A model generated the notes under the pieces. It was given only the letters and a program-made list of their open reading frames with translations, did no database searches and was not told the origin of the DNA. 64,000 bases of DNA from Novipirellula herctigrandis (GTDB lineage: Bacteria; Planctomycetota; Planctomycetia; Pirellulales; Pirellulaceae), in contig SJPJ01000001.1 in assembly GCA_007859835.1 (NCBI GenBank), positions 1,726,545 to 1,790,544 of the forward strand, read 5' to 3'. Shown here in pieces: positions 40,703-50,510 of this stretch (within the stretch, counting starts at the first letter, position 1; the number at the start of each line of letters is the position of its first letter). The translations under genes were made by a program, and so were the position numbers.

Positions 40703-41158
40703 TTACATCAGACGTAATGCGGCAAGCAGTTCTTTCAAATTACGCGGGTTTTGGCCCAAATCTCCTTTGCCCACTCGCGACTTACTCTCGGCTTCCATCC
40801 ACGTACCGCCTCCTTGGGCCGTTAAATCGACGTGAATATCGTCGGTATATCGCATCAGAGACGTGGTTCGCGTCAAATGCAATTGGGCCGAAGATTCGCT
40901 TGCCGTTTTCTCTACCACCTCCCAATGCGGTTGCGATTGCACCCACTTTTCGATCTTCTCGATAACAACATCGAGTGGATCGGTGAAGGTCATCGGCCGC
41001 AAATTCATATCACGGGCGGCAGGATCTAACTTTGCATAGTTCGTCGAAAAATCGCGACTCCAATTGTCAATTCGAATAAAAAGTGCCACGATAGAGACCG
41101 CTACAATTACCAAAGCAACGATTCCAAACATCTTGCGTTTCTGGTTCTTTTTGTTCAT
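40703..41158 (-). CDS. DUF1499 domain protein, membrane-anchored
   Basis: 150-151 residues from the ATG at 41158; the frame is open to 41260, but the extra part would precede a signal anchor. One hydrophobic segment is at about residues 10-30. The rest is DUF1499-like, ending in DDIHVDLTAQGGGTWMEAES and SRVGKGDLGQNPRNLKELL. It is probably exported or anchored facing the periplasm. Function unknown. It is divergent from rarA with only 42 bases between the starts. Confidence 0.8.
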   Translation of the reverse strand: MNKKNQKRKMFGIVALVIVAVSIVALFIRIDNWSRDFSTNYAKLDPAARDMNLRPMTFTDPLDVVIEKIEKWVQSQPHWEVVEKTASESSAQLHLTRTTSLMRYTDDIHVDLTAQGGGTWMEAESKSRVGKGDLGQNPRNLKELLAALRLM

Positions 41159-41200
41159 CTGACAACCATTCTTTCCATTCGATATTCTGGCACATCTCCA

Positions 41201-42520
41201 ATGTCCCCAAGCCGGTCCCTCTTTGACCAATCCGAGGAAGATAACCTGAAATCGGCTCAACCGCTAGCCGCTCGCATGCGACCTCGGACGTTAGCGGAGT
41301 TTATTGGCCAGCAACATATCTTAGGCGATGGCAAACTGCTAAGGCGAATGATCGATTCGGGACGACTCGGATCGATCATTCTATTCGGACCACCTGGTAC
41401 CGGAAAAACCACACTTGCACATCTACTGGCGCACGAAACGAAAAGCGAAGTTCGATGCGTCAGCGCGGTGACAAGCGGCGTCAAGGAACTTCGCGTTGTC
41501 CTCGCCTGGGCACGTGACGTGGTTTCCGCAGGCGACCGGCAGCCGATTTTGTTCGTCGACGAGATCCACCGGTTTAGCAAGTCCCAACAAGACGCATTAC
41601 TACCCGACGTCGAAGAAGGAATCGTCGCTTTGGTCGGTGCAACAACAAGTAACCCGTACTTTGCCGTCAACGGAGCGTTATTGTCGCGCAGCCAACTGTT
41701 TGGACTCGAGTCACTCTCCGTCGATGACGTTCGTGCGATCATCAATTCGGCTCTTGCAGACTCGACTCGCGGGATGGGGGCGCATTCCCCTAAGATGGAC
41801 AAAGACGCCATCGAGTATTTGTGCCAAGCGTGCGAAGGGGACGCGCGCCGAGCACTTTCGGCCTTGGAGATCGCAGTACTCAGTAGCAGCGATACCCCGC
41901 ACCCAATCAACAAACAAACGATCGTCGAATCATTGGGGAATCGCATCGGTGGATATGACGCCACCGGCGACGATCATTATGACTTGGCTAGTGCTTTGAT
42001 CAAAAGTATCCGCGGCAGTGATGTCGATGCCGGCCTGTATTGGTTAGCAAGGATGCTCGAAGGGGGCGAGGATATTCGCTTTCTCTGCCGACGGTTGGTT
42101 ATCTTGGCGAGCGAAGACATCGGTAACGCGGATCCTCAAGCATTGACGATTGCGGTGGCAGCGATGCAGGCTTGCGAGTTTGTCGGTTTGCCCGAATGTC
42201 AATTGACGCTCAGTCAAACGGTTGCCTATTTGGCTCTGGCTCCTAAAAGTAACGCAGCTACGATGGCAATTGGTGCGGCACGACGCGATGTGCGTGAGCA
42301 GCAAGTCATCCCCGTGCCAAAGCATTTGCGGTGCACCCACTACGCTGGCGCAAAATCACTCGGTCATGGCGAAGGCTACCAGTACAGCCACGATGCCGAC
42401 GATGGTATCGGCGACCAAGAATATTTGGGGGTCGACCGAACGTACTACGAACCGGTCGACCGCGGATTCGAAAAGACTCTGCAAGAGCGCATCGAACAGA
42501 TGCGCGTCAAAAAACAGTAG
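41201..42520 (+). CDS. rarA: Replication-associated recombination protein A (MgsA/RarA AAA+ ATPase)
   Basis: 439 residues. An N-terminal LAARMRPRTLAEFIGQQHILG is typical of the family. Walker A is GPPGTGKTTLA, Walker B is ILFVDEIHRFSKSQQDALLP, and sensor 1 is VGATTSNPYF. The arginine-finger region CEGDARRALSALE comes next. A C-terminal tetramerisation domain has AGLYWLARMLEGGEDIRFLCRRLVILASEDIGNADP. RarA acts at stalled replication forks (family knowledge). It stands alone, divergent from the DUF1499 gene. Confidence 0.94.
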   Translation: MSPSRSLFDQSEEDNLKSAQPLAARMRPRTLAEFIGQQHILGDGKLLRRMIDSGRLGSIILFGPPGTGKTTLAHLLAHETKSEVRCVSAVTSGVKELRVVLAWARDVVSAGDRQPILFVDEIHRFSKSQQDALLPDVEEGIVALVGATTSNPYFAVNGALLSRSQLFGLESLSVDDVRAIINSALADSTRGMGAHSPKMDKDAIEYLCQACEGDARRALSALEIAVLSSSDTPHPINKQTIVESLGNRIGGYDATGDDHYDLASALIKSIRGSDVDAGLYWLARMLEGGEDIRFLCRRLVILASEDIGNADPQALTIAVAAMQACEFVGLPECQLTLSQTVAYLALAPKSNAATMAIGAARRDVREQQVIPVPKHLRCTHYAGAKSLGHGEGYQYSHDADDGIGDQEYLGVDRTYYEPVDRGFEKTLQERIEQMRVKKQ

Positions 42521-42723
42521 GCCGCCGCCAGCGCCGAACCGGTTGCAATTCGAAATGGGTTGCGATGTTTACTGGCGCAGCAAACCAGGCCACGTTTTCA
42601 ATCGAAGCGTTCGCGTCGTTCTGTCAGTGATGTGAAGAAAAACGGTCCATTCCATATCATTCCGGAACTCCCAAAATGCCGGAACTCGCAAACTCGGTCC
42701 GGCCGACAAATCAGAAATCCCTC

Positions 42724-42751
42724 TTGACGCCGCTGCCGCCCGGTGTACTAT
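42724..42751 (+). promoter_or_regulatory. Predicted sigma-70-type promoter of the GntR-ABC operon
   Basis: TTGACG at 42724-42729 and TACTAT at 42746-42751, separated by 16 bases, about 54 bases upstream of the start of the regulator gene. This is a good match to a -35/-10 pair. It is inferred from sequence only. Confidence 0.6.
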
Positions 42752-42764
42752 GTTACTAGGTAAC
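42752..42764. promoter_or_regulatory. Candidate GntR operator
   Basis: GTTAC-TAG-GTAAC, a five-base inverted repeat around a three-base centre, directly after the predicted -10 element. A regulator bound here would cover the transcription start. GntR-family repressors usually bind such short palindromes next to their own gene, so self-repression is likely. No second copy was found in the window. Confidence 0.5.
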
Positions 42765-42804
42765 TAATCTTCTGTGCCGACCATTGTTTCGGGAGGCGGT
42801 CCGA

Positions 42805-43254
42805 ATGTTTCTATCGATTGACGTTCACTCGGACGTGGCGATCTATTCCCAGATCGTCCGCCAAGTGAAATTCGCTGTCGCTGCGGGGACGCTCCGCCCC
42901 GGGCAACTCTTGCCCAGTGCTCGGACGTTAGCGGGCAAATTGGCGATCAACCCCAATACGGTCGCTCGCGCTTTTACCGACCTTCAAAACGACGGTGTTG
43001 TCGAAACGCTGCGCGGCCGTGGCATGGTGATCCGCGATGACGCGGTCGCGATTTGCCGCCGTGAACGCGAACAGGTTCTCGGTGAACGTCTTGGAGTCGC
43101 GCTGGCGGAATCTTGGCACGCCGGTTTGGATGCGAAAAAAATCCAATCGATCGTAAACAAGCATTTGAAACAATTGACCAAAACGAATCCCACGGTGATG
43201 GTCCCCATCGATGATGACGCCGACGACAAAACCTTGACGAAGGAGAAAGCATGA
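42805..43254 (+). CDS. GntR-family regulator, YtrA subfamily
   Basis: 149 residues from the ATG at 42805, which has GGGAGG nine bases upstream. A winged helix at about residues 10-75 has the GntR pattern IYSQIVRQVKFAVAAGTLRPGQLLPSART, then LAINPNTVARAFTDLQNDGVV. The short C-terminal part, about 50 residues of helix, is that of the YtrA subfamily, which lacks a large ligand-binding domain and usually controls ABC transporter operons. It overlaps the following ATPase gene by four bases (ATGA). The expected target is the palindrome in front of it. Confidence 0.88.
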   Translation: MFLSIDVHSDVAIYSQIVRQVKFAVAAGTLRPGQLLPSARTLAGKLAINPNTVARAFTDLQNDGVVETLRGRGMVIRDDAVAICRREREQVLGERLGVALAESWHAGLDAKKIQSIVNKHLKQLTKTNPTVMVPIDDDADDKTLTKEKA

Positions 43255-44195
43255 ACACCGTGAAAAATTCAGTGATAAACCCAGTAATCACTGCTGAATC
43301 GTTGACGATGCACTTTCGCCGCTGTGATGCCCTGCGCGGCGTCGACTTGTCGATCGAACCAGGAACGGTGTTCGCACTGCTAGGTGAAAACGGTGCTGGC
43401 AAAACGACTCTGATCCGCATTTTGACCGGTTACCAAAAACCATCGAGCGGTTCGTGTCGTGTTTGCGACCTGGACCCGACTCGCGATCCACTCGGCGTGC
43501 GACGGCAAATTGGCTACGTTTCCGATTCGCCCGCTTTGTATGACTGGATGACGGTTTCCCAAATCGGTGGTTTTACCGCGTCGTTCTATGACGATGCATT
43601 TCGCAATCACTTCAATGACTCGATTGTAAAATACGAAATTCGCCCGGACCAAAAAATCCGCAGCCTCAGCAAAGGACAAAGGGCCAAGGTCGCGTTGTCA
43701 TTGGCGGTTGCCCACGATCCGGCACTCTTGATCATGGACGAACCGACATCGGGGTTAGACCCGAAGGTACGCCGCAGTTTCCTAGAGAGCATGATCGACC
43801 GCGCGGCCACCGGGCGAACGGTCTTTTTGGCGTCGCATCAAATTAGCGAAGTGGAACGAGTGGCGGATACGGTGGGGATCATGCACCAAGGCCGGATTTG
43901 CTTCGTCGCACCTCTGAGTGAGCTTCGCGAATCGTTTAGTGAAGTGGTGATTGATGTCGAAGACCCACTGCGGACCATGCCGCCACTGCCATCGCCGGCG
44001 GTCGTGTTGAGCGAAGAAACCGAAGGCCGCCAACGCGAATTGATCGTCAGGCATTTGAAACCGGAGATGATCGCCGCGATTCGCGAAACGCCGGGCGTGA
44101 TCGACATTCGTCACCGCGTGGCAACACTCGAAGAAGTGTTTATCGCTTGCACTTCCGGAAGTTTGTCCACTGACACAGCGGAGGCGACAGCATGA
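43251..44195 (+). CDS. ABC transporter ATP-binding protein
   Basis: 314 residues. Walker A is LGENGAGKTTLIRILTG. The signature motif is LSKGQRAKVALSLA, where Lys replaces the usual second Gly of LSGGQ. Walker B is LLIMDEPTSGLDP, and the H-loop is FLASHQISE. The C-terminal 80 residues are the extension often seen in ABC-2-type exporters. Overlaps of four bases with both neighbours make translational coupling likely. The permease is the next gene. Confidence 0.92.
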   Translation: MNTVKNSVINPVITAESLTMHFRRCDALRGVDLSIEPGTVFALLGENGAGKTTLIRILTGYQKPSSGSCRVCDLDPTRDPLGVRRQIGYVSDSPALYDWMTVSQIGGFTASFYDDAFRNHFNDSIVKYEIRPDQKIRSLSKGQRAKVALSLAVAHDPALLIMDEPTSGLDPKVRRSFLESMIDRAATGRTVFLASHQISEVERVADTVGIMHQGRICFVAPLSELRESFSEVVIDVEDPLRTMPPLPSPAVVLSEETEGRQRELIVRHLKPEMIAAIRETPGVIDIRHRVATLEEVFIACTSGSLSTDTAEATA

Positions 44196-46738
44196 GCGCC
44201 GTCACCGCCACTTCGAAACCAAATCGATTCAACACGTGGTTGATTTGGAAGGAGTCTTGCCATCTGGTTCCGCTCGTCATGGCGTTAGTGCTGGGCGTTG
44301 GAATGTTGGTTGCATTCCAGTATTGGATGAACGAATTACGGACGGCCGAGTTCGATGCCTCGATGGAGTTGATCCTGCTGGTTCTTCCCGGCATCTTTGC
44401 CACCGGCGTTGGCGCCGTGATGGTAGGTCAAGAACGCGAAAATCGCACGATCGATTGGTTGTCGTCGCTACCGATCACGCCTCGCCAATTGTTTGTCACC
44501 AAAGTCATGGTGGCATTGGCGGGATTGGCGATCATGTGGTTGATCGCGATCGTGGCCATCACAGTACTCATCGGTGAAGACCCGCACGTCTCACGATGGC
44601 GATTGACCAACACGACCCAGATCTCGCAAAAGTTGACGCCGATCAGTTTTCCGTTGTGGATGGTTCATTCGTTGTTTGTCCTGTTGGCTGGTTTCTATGC
44701 GGCCTGGCGAGTCAAGAATCAATTCCTATCGCTCGTTGCACTGTTAGCTTTGGCGACCGTCCCCTTTCTGGCATCGGCATTCATATCCGAATTCGGTTCG
44801 ATGCGAGGCCGTGTCTATCCGGGGACCGAGTTTTTTGTTTGGTTGGGAGTCTCATTGATACTGATTCCGGTGATCTTCATCGCGGGCTATCGTCGCGCGA
44901 CCAAGGTCTTATCGCCCGCGGAATCGACAACACTCAGCCCGCTTAAAAGGCTGCAAACCCAATGGCTTGCAGCCGAGCCACCGACGTTTCACAGCAGTAT
45001 CGCGGCGATGGTTTGGCAATCGATTCATTCGTCGTGGTTTCTTTTGCCAATACTCTTGGCCTTGGTGATTGGCTTCTTTTTCGCTGGCTTCAACCCATGG
45101 ACTCGGATCATCGGGATTGCTTTTGCCGGATACATCGGCATACCGCTAGCGGTTTGTTGGTTGGCCGTTTCCGTTTTCAAATTCGCTGGCACTCCCGAGC
45201 AATTGCGGTTTCTGGCTGACCGAGGCATTTCGCCGACCAAGGTTTATATCGCTCGTCACGCCGTCCCGATCGCAATGGTGGCAAGTGGCATTGTTGTCTA
45301 CACCATGATCGCCACCTATTTCCTCAGCAGTAGCTCTTACCAGCCAAGGTCGCATCATTGGCCTAGTCTGTTGCAGGTCACGCTTTCCTGTGCAGGCATC
45401 TATGCCGTATCGCAATGGGTATCGCAACTGATTCGCACCACAACCGTCGCATTTTGCCTGGCCCCGCTGATTGCCATTTCAGCCACCTTCAGTCGCTACT
45501 TTCATTTTAATCCCGATGTCAGGTGGCAAGTCTTTTTCAACGTGCTGACTGCCCTGGTTCCGATGTTAGTGACATGGGCGATGATGCAGCGTTACATGGA
45601 CCGCCGCGATTCGCCTCGGAAATATTTGATCGTGCCATTGATGTTGCTGTTCTTTGGCGCGATCTCGATCGCAGCGATATTTGCCGACCAATGGGACTCG
45701 ATTTCCAAGATGAATGAGGGCACCGTTGCGTTTGTGGTCTCGCAACGCGAGGCTCTTGAGGTCGAGGGGAAACGGCTCGTTGAATCGCCGCCGAAGTATG
45801 TGCTTGTAGAATCAGAACTATTTGACGACGTGCCGCTTGAATACTCCGGCGAATCGAAAAAGGCTGAAGCAAAGCGAATCATACAAACCGATTCGATTCA
45901 GCCCGACGACTTGTTAACACGTCTCGACCAACTTCGCGGCGATCGTTCGTTGGCTGCGAAAATTGGCCCCAATGCCTGGCAGGGCTTTTTGATTTGGGCG
46001 ACGTTCGAGCAAGTCAAGTTTAAAAACGCGGCGGACACCGAGGCGTTTGACCAGTTCGTACCGTGGATCGATACCGCGTCGCTGCTGACAGAGTCACTAC
46101 GCAAAAGTCACCGCTGGTTGGATCAAGAAGTCGCCGATCGAATCGAAATTTGGCTGGCGGGTATATTGTCAAGCGAAGCGATGAAACCACATCTAAAGAG
46201 TGATGTGATCCAAACAGCACTCGACCGTTTGCCCTCTCGCAGCGAGCGGAACCGTGCTCGTCGAACAGCGATTTTGGCCAGCTGGGCATCATGGCCCGAT
46301 GAGACCGAGGACAGCTTCAAGCGGATATATCGAGATGGCCAGAAATTGCTCAGCGTCAAAGGGTTGTCGCTCGGTGGAATCGAGTTGATCGATGCCGAAT
46401 CGACAGCCAACTTTGTCGGGATGAGCTATGCGAAGGAGTACCACATCGAACAGATTGCGACGGCAGCGCTAGCCGCGACAAGGCAAAGCGAACGAGGTCA
46501 ATGGCCCATCGATCCCAACCGCGATTTGACTTGGTGGGAACGGGAACTTCACGACTCGACAGTCGCGAGTGTTGTTCCGGCAGAGATTGGCCCCTATTCA
46601 GCTCGCACACGAAGCCTGCCCGCGATGATGACGTTGATGGTGATTCAAGGCTATCCGGGCGAAAAAATCTATCCTGCCCAATACATTGCGATGCCTTGGG
46701 AAGCAACGGTAGAAACCTTGAAGGAGAGTAAAGAATGA
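44192..46738 (+). CDS. ABC-2-type permease with large C-terminal extracytoplasmic domain
   Basis: 848 residues. I count about 12-13 membrane spans between residues 29 and 495, so this may be a fused double permease. Residues 496-848 are hydrophilic, have no span and should lie outside the cytoplasm or form a terminal soluble domain. Its sequence has no family that I can name. It overlaps the ATPase gene and the next gene by four bases each. An ABC exporter whose substrate is unknown; the extra domain makes it unusual. Confidence 0.85.
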   Translation: MSAVTATSKPNRFNTWLIWKESCHLVPLVMALVLGVGMLVAFQYWMNELRTAEFDASMELILLVLPGIFATGVGAVMVGQERENRTIDWLSSLPITPRQLFVTKVMVALAGLAIMWLIAIVAITVLIGEDPHVSRWRLTNTTQISQKLTPISFPLWMVHSLFVLLAGFYAAWRVKNQFLSLVALLALATVPFLASAFISEFGSMRGRVYPGTEFFVWLGVSLILIPVIFIAGYRRATKVLSPAESTTLSPLKRLQTQWLAAEPPTFHSSIAAMVWQSIHSSWFLLPILLALVIGFFFAGFNPWTRIIGIAFAGYIGIPLAVCWLAVSVFKFAGTPEQLRFLADRGISPTKVYIARHAVPIAMVASGIVVYTMIATYFLSSSSYQPRSHHWPSLLQVTLSCAGIYAVSQWVSQLIRTTTVAFCLAPLIAISATFSRYFHFNPDVRWQVFFNVLTALVPMLVTWAMMQRYMDRRDSPRKYLIVPLMLLFFGAISIAAIFADQWDSISKMNEGTVAFVVSQREALEVEGKRLVESPPKYVLVESELFDDVPLEYSGESKKAEAKRIIQTDSIQPDDLLTRLDQLRGDRSLAAKIGPNAWQGFLIWATFEQVKFKNAADTEAFDQFVPWIDTASLLTESLRKSHRWLDQEVADRIEIWLAGILSSEAMKPHLKSDVIQTALDRLPSRSERNRARRTAILASWASWPDETEDSFKRIYRDGQKLLSVKGLSLGGIELIDAESTANFVGMSYAKEYHIEQIATAALAATRQSERGQWPIDPNRDLTWWERELHDSTVASVVPAEIGPYSARTRSLPAMMTLMVIQGYPGEKIYPAQYIAMPWEATVETLKESKE

Positions 46739-48129
46739 GAACGCCCACGCGATTCGATAAACGTTACTTGCTTTTGGTCGGCTCTCCTGTCTGTATTCTG
46801 GCAGCCCTGTTTGTGATCTCGCTCGGATCAGCTTGGATCAACCAAAGGAAATTGGATCGCGACCTTCACTTGGTGACCGGGCTCGACGATGCGACGGCAC
46901 CGGATGCGTTCGCAGTTTGGTACGAATCACACTCGTCGAAAGAAAGGACTCTGGATTGGCGAGAAGTGGAAACCGCTTCGCTGGCGATTAGCTATCTGGC
47001 AAACCCGTTCTTGAGAGACAGCGAAGATCGTGCCGGCACCTTGATTCCGCCCGACGAACATTGGCCGTCGGAAGATCGCAATTACAAGTTGGTGGCCTTG
47101 GCCAAGCCGCTTGTCGATCGATTGAAAGCCATGCCGATGCCCGCCGAACCGGTCTGGCACCCGCTACATTATGAATCGTTTGCGAATCATTATCCTATTG
47201 CCGAGATGCCCGCCCCATTAATGACAGTGCTCTGGCCAGAGATCCGGGCTGCGTACCATGAAGGTGACACACCGCGAGCGATCACTGCAATTCGCTTGTA
47301 CATCGATCTATTTGGCCCAAAATCGGAACGATCGGTTCAACAGCCGTGCTTTACTAGCTTCTCACTGCATCGTGCCATTCGCGATTCGTTGTCGGATGAC
47401 GTTTGGTCGCCAGCCGACCTAACGGAGTTACAACAACTCTTGACACCCGAGTACGATTGGCGGCAGCTATGGGAAGGGCAACTAAGTCGTGATGCCTTGA
47501 TCGTTTCTCCTTGGCTACAAGACTCATGGCGTCACAAACGCTTCGCACGAAACACTCGGGTCGGCAGCAAAAACACCGACCACCTTGACGTAAATCACTC
47601 GACCTGGGTGCCATCGGATTCGTTTGACGTGGTCCAAAAGTTTGCCGCCGCGAGGCAAATCGATAGTGAACCAGGGACGGCAGCGTTTCAGGGCGCCGCC
47701 AGTGAGCTATTGGGCGATCGTTCGAACAGTCCACCCTGGATCCTTCCAAGCAGCTTTGCTTTTCGGCTCGATCAGTGGCTGAAGTTGCCGTTCATGCCGC
47801 GTAGCCGAAGCGATTTAAACAGCAGAAGTCATCTGCCCGGCGATGCCCAAAGTCTGGTCCTGTACGCCGTGGACCGACGGTTCACGCGAACCGCGATCGC
47901 GGTGAAACAGTACCAAATCAAGTTTGACAAATGGCCACAATCGCTGAATCAGTTGTCCCAAGTGAGTTTGCCAGTTGCGCAAACAATCGGCTCGGAAGGA
48001 AAGCCGTTTTTCTATCGAGTCAATAGAGATACGAATACCGTGAAACTCGGCAAGCTGCCGAATGAGCGAAAGGTTGCCACGGAAACCAACACAGGCGACC
48101 TCAGCGCGACGGTGATTGAAATTTCGTAA
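46735..48129 (+). CDS. Anchored extracytoplasmic protein of the GntR-ABC operon
   Basis: 464 residues. One N-terminal membrane anchor (about residues 11-32) is followed by a soluble domain with regularly spaced Trp and Pro, for example WLQDSWRHKRFARN and WPQSLNQLSQVSLP. No domain is recognised. The four-base overlap with the permease gene shows it belongs to the same operon. It may be a substrate-binding or accessory protein of the exporter, but this is inference from position only. Confidence 0.75.
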   Translation: MRTPTRFDKRYLLLVGSPVCILAALFVISLGSAWINQRKLDRDLHLVTGLDDATAPDAFAVWYESHSSKERTLDWREVETASLAISYLANPFLRDSEDRAGTLIPPDEHWPSEDRNYKLVALAKPLVDRLKAMPMPAEPVWHPLHYESFANHYPIAEMPAPLMTVLWPEIRAAYHEGDTPRAITAIRLYIDLFGPKSERSVQQPCFTSFSLHRAIRDSLSDDVWSPADLTELQQLLTPEYDWRQLWEGQLSRDALIVSPWLQDSWRHKRFARNTRVGSKNTDHLDVNHSTWVPSDSFDVVQKFAAARQIDSEPGTAAFQGAASELLGDRSNSPPWILPSSFAFRLDQWLKLPFMPRSRSDLNSRSHLPGDAQSLVLYAVDRRFTRTAIAVKQYQIKFDKWPQSLNQLSQVSLPVAQTIGSEGKPFFYRVNRDTNTVKLGKLPNERKVATETNTGDLSATVIEIS

Positions 48130-48498
48130 AAGGTGTGCGACAGGCTTTCCACGATCACCTGGGAATGTTGGCGCCGATCCGTTGGGCGGATTCCCCCAAC
48201 GCTTTATCCAACACTGACTCGATCGTTCCGGTAAACCCTAGTCCGAACACTTTATCTAATCCGAACCGTTTACCGGCATTCGCCGAAAAACCTTCACTTT
48301 AGTGAACCGAGCTTCGCTAGGCAGCTTATTACGACTGCGTCGTGACTGCTGAGAACAACGGTTGCTACATCACCGAACTGGTTTGATGAGCGTTTTCCGT
48401 ACAGTCATCAAAACAGTTACACCAGCGATGACCGATTCGACTAGTACGCGGACCGTGCGCATGGTCCGTATTTGTGAACGCGCGCTGGTTGACCAGAA
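48130..48498. other. Intergenic region upstream of the TolC-like gene
   Basis: About 370 bases. It contains one short inverted repeat, CGGACC at 48449-48454 with GGTCCG at 48463-48468, about 30 bases before the start of the outer membrane factor gene. It could be a regulator site or a weak leader hairpin. No RNA gene or small frame is convincing. The export operon promoter should lie here. Confidence 0.5.
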
Positions 48499-50508
48499 AT
48501 GCGTTTTGAACGCCCCACACTATTGACCGCAATATTGCTAGCGACCGTTGTATTTACAACGATCGCTATCGGTGCGCGCCGATTGTACGGGCAAGAAACC
48601 GTTGCCGCCCCGTCATCAGAATGCCCGTCATCAGAAAGCCCGTCATTCGACGTCCCGTTTGTCGAAAACGACGTGATTCTGCCTGATTTCCAATGGTGGC
48701 AACAATCGATCGCAGGGCCAATTCTGCCTCAGCCTCAATACATCGCGTTCGATTTGGATACGATTCTGCTGGATACGCTGACGCATAGTCCGCGCATTCA
48801 AAGCGTTTCGAATCGAACGAGCATGTCGTTAGAAAAAGTGACCCAGCAAGACGCGGCATTCGACCCCAATTTGTTGTTTGAAACCAAAGCGGGTCGCACA
48901 AACGACCCCGTAGGCAACACGCTAACGACGGGTGGCCCGAGTCGATTGCAGCAAGAATCGTTAACAGCAAGTGCCGGTGTGCAGCGCACCACACGTCGCG
49001 GTACCATGATGGAGCTATCGCAAGAGCTTGGAACGTTGGACAGTAACAGTCTATTCTTTAGTCCCACCAACCAAGGCAATTCCCGTTTAAGCATTGGCCT
49101 ATCTCGACCGCTGATGGCACGCGGCGGCCAAGTCTATACCGAACGTCTACTGACACAGGCACGTATCGACGCGGGAGTTTCATGGCAAGAGATGCGAAAG
49201 GATGTCGAAAAACGGATCGCCGAGGCAATGATTGCTTATTGGCAATTATACGAAGCTCGATGTCATTTTTTGCAGCAACAGCAATTAATCGAGCGTGGTC
49301 AAGAACTGCAACGCGTCCTCGAAGGCCGCTGCGACTTTGATTCCAGCCGCATCGAACTCGCGAAAACTCGCGGTCGTTTGGCGCGACGAGTCGACCAAGT
49401 GATTGCAGCAGAGGCAATCGTCCGTCGCCATCAGGCCAAACTTGCGATGCTAGTCGGCAGTCCCGAATTGGTTCAATCGGAAGCCCGAGTCGAGTTAATC
49501 CCGACCGACCCACCACTTGCAGCCCCATTCGAGTGGAGCCTTCGCGACGCGGTTGTACAGGGACTTGAAAATCGCCCGGAAGTACGAGCAGCGGCGAAGG
49601 AACTTGAATCGGCTGCCTTAGCGATAAAAATCAGCCGTAATCAATTGTTGCCACAACTCAATGGTGTCGTCGATGGCTACTTGGCGGGCCTCAACGGCGG
49701 CAACGACTTTTTGCAGTCCTTCGGCGACCAATTCACTGACTTTCAACCTGGAATCAGTGCTGGGCTTGAATACGAAGTTCCCAGCGGCAGACGCTATGTA
49801 CGGTCACGCAACCGCGAAGCGATGTTCCTTTATCGTCAACGCAGCGAAGAACTGCGAGAAGCGATCCAAATAACGCGTACCGAAATCGAATCAGCACTGA
49901 TTAGCGTCGAAACCGCGATCGCACAACAGCAAAGCAAGCGACAAATGGTCGAAGCCGCAGTGGAAGAGGAAACGATCTTGACTCAGCGATGGATGTTGGT
50001 CGGCGCGGATGGATCGCGGGTCGGTCTTGTTCTGGAAAACTTGCTCGACTCGCAGCAGCGTCGTGCCGACGCCGAGCGTGCTTGGGTTTCGACTCAAGTG
50101 GAATACTTGACCGCCCTCATTGAACTTCAACGAGCCATGGGCAATCTACTCGTTCATGAGTCCATTAACACCGTCCGAAACGATTTTGACAACACGGTCA
50201 ATGTGTTCCGTGTTCCCGGGGCGAACGGTATGTCCGCATTTCCTGAGTCGGTAAACAGTTTGACACCACCTTCGGATACATACGAAATCGTCGCACCGAA
50301 GCTACCCCTATCAACCACTCAAATGGATAGGGAGTCGTCGGACCACATGATCCGCAACTTAGATCAACATGCACTACGTAGCGATGGAATGATTGAAAGC
50401 AATTGGGAGCAAGCAGGACCGAGCGCGGAGCGGTTGCAACCGACACCCGTTCCGCAAATCCTCTCCGATCCAATACGCGCAGACCACACTGTCAACGAGG
50501 CCAAGTAA
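48499..50508 (+). CDS. TolC-like outer membrane efflux protein
   Basis: 669 residues with a signal peptide (about residues 1-32). Two repeats of outer membrane efflux protein helical hairpins are visible: about residues 240-310 (Arg/Gln/Glu-rich coiled coil) and 440-560. The ENRPEVRAAAKELESAALAIKISRNQLLPQL stretch is typical of the family. A C-terminal tail of about 100 residues is unusual and Pro/Ser-rich. The protein would form the outer membrane channel of the export system encoded by the next genes. The adaptor gene starts two bases after its stop. Confidence 0.9.
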   Translation: MRFERPTLLTAILLATVVFTTIAIGARRLYGQETVAAPSSECPSSESPSFDVPFVENDVILPDFQWWQQSIAGPILPQPQYIAFDLDTILLDTLTHSPRIQSVSNRTSMSLEKVTQQDAAFDPNLLFETKAGRTNDPVGNTLTTGGPSRLQQESLTASAGVQRTTRRGTMMELSQELGTLDSNSLFFSPTNQGNSRLSIGLSRPLMARGGQVYTERLLTQARIDAGVSWQEMRKDVEKRIAEAMIAYWQLYEARCHFLQQQQLIERGQELQRVLEGRCDFDSSRIELAKTRGRLARRVDQVIAAEAIVRRHQAKLAMLVGSPELVQSEARVELIPTDPPLAAPFEWSLRDAVVQGLENRPEVRAAAKELESAALAIKISRNQLLPQLNGVVDGYLAGLNGGNDFLQSFGDQFTDFQPGISAGLEYEVPSGRRYVRSRNREAMFLYRQRSEELREAIQITRTEIESALISVETAIAQQQSKRQMVEAAVEEETILTQRWMLVGADGSRVGLVLENLLDSQQRRADAERAWVSTQVEYLTALIELQRAMGNLLVHESINTVRNDFDNTVNVFRVPGANGMSAFPESVNSLTPPSDTYEIVAPKLPLSTTQMDRESSDHMIRNLDQHALRSDGMIESNWEQAGPSAERLQPTPVPQILSDPIRADHTVNEAK

Positions 50509-50510
50509 CA

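Noticed and set aside
50403-50510. Upstream extension of the RND-type adaptor into the outer membrane factor gene
   Set aside because: The ATG at 50511 gives a proper signal peptide; the extension does not match the family and overlaps the previous gene by about 100 bases.
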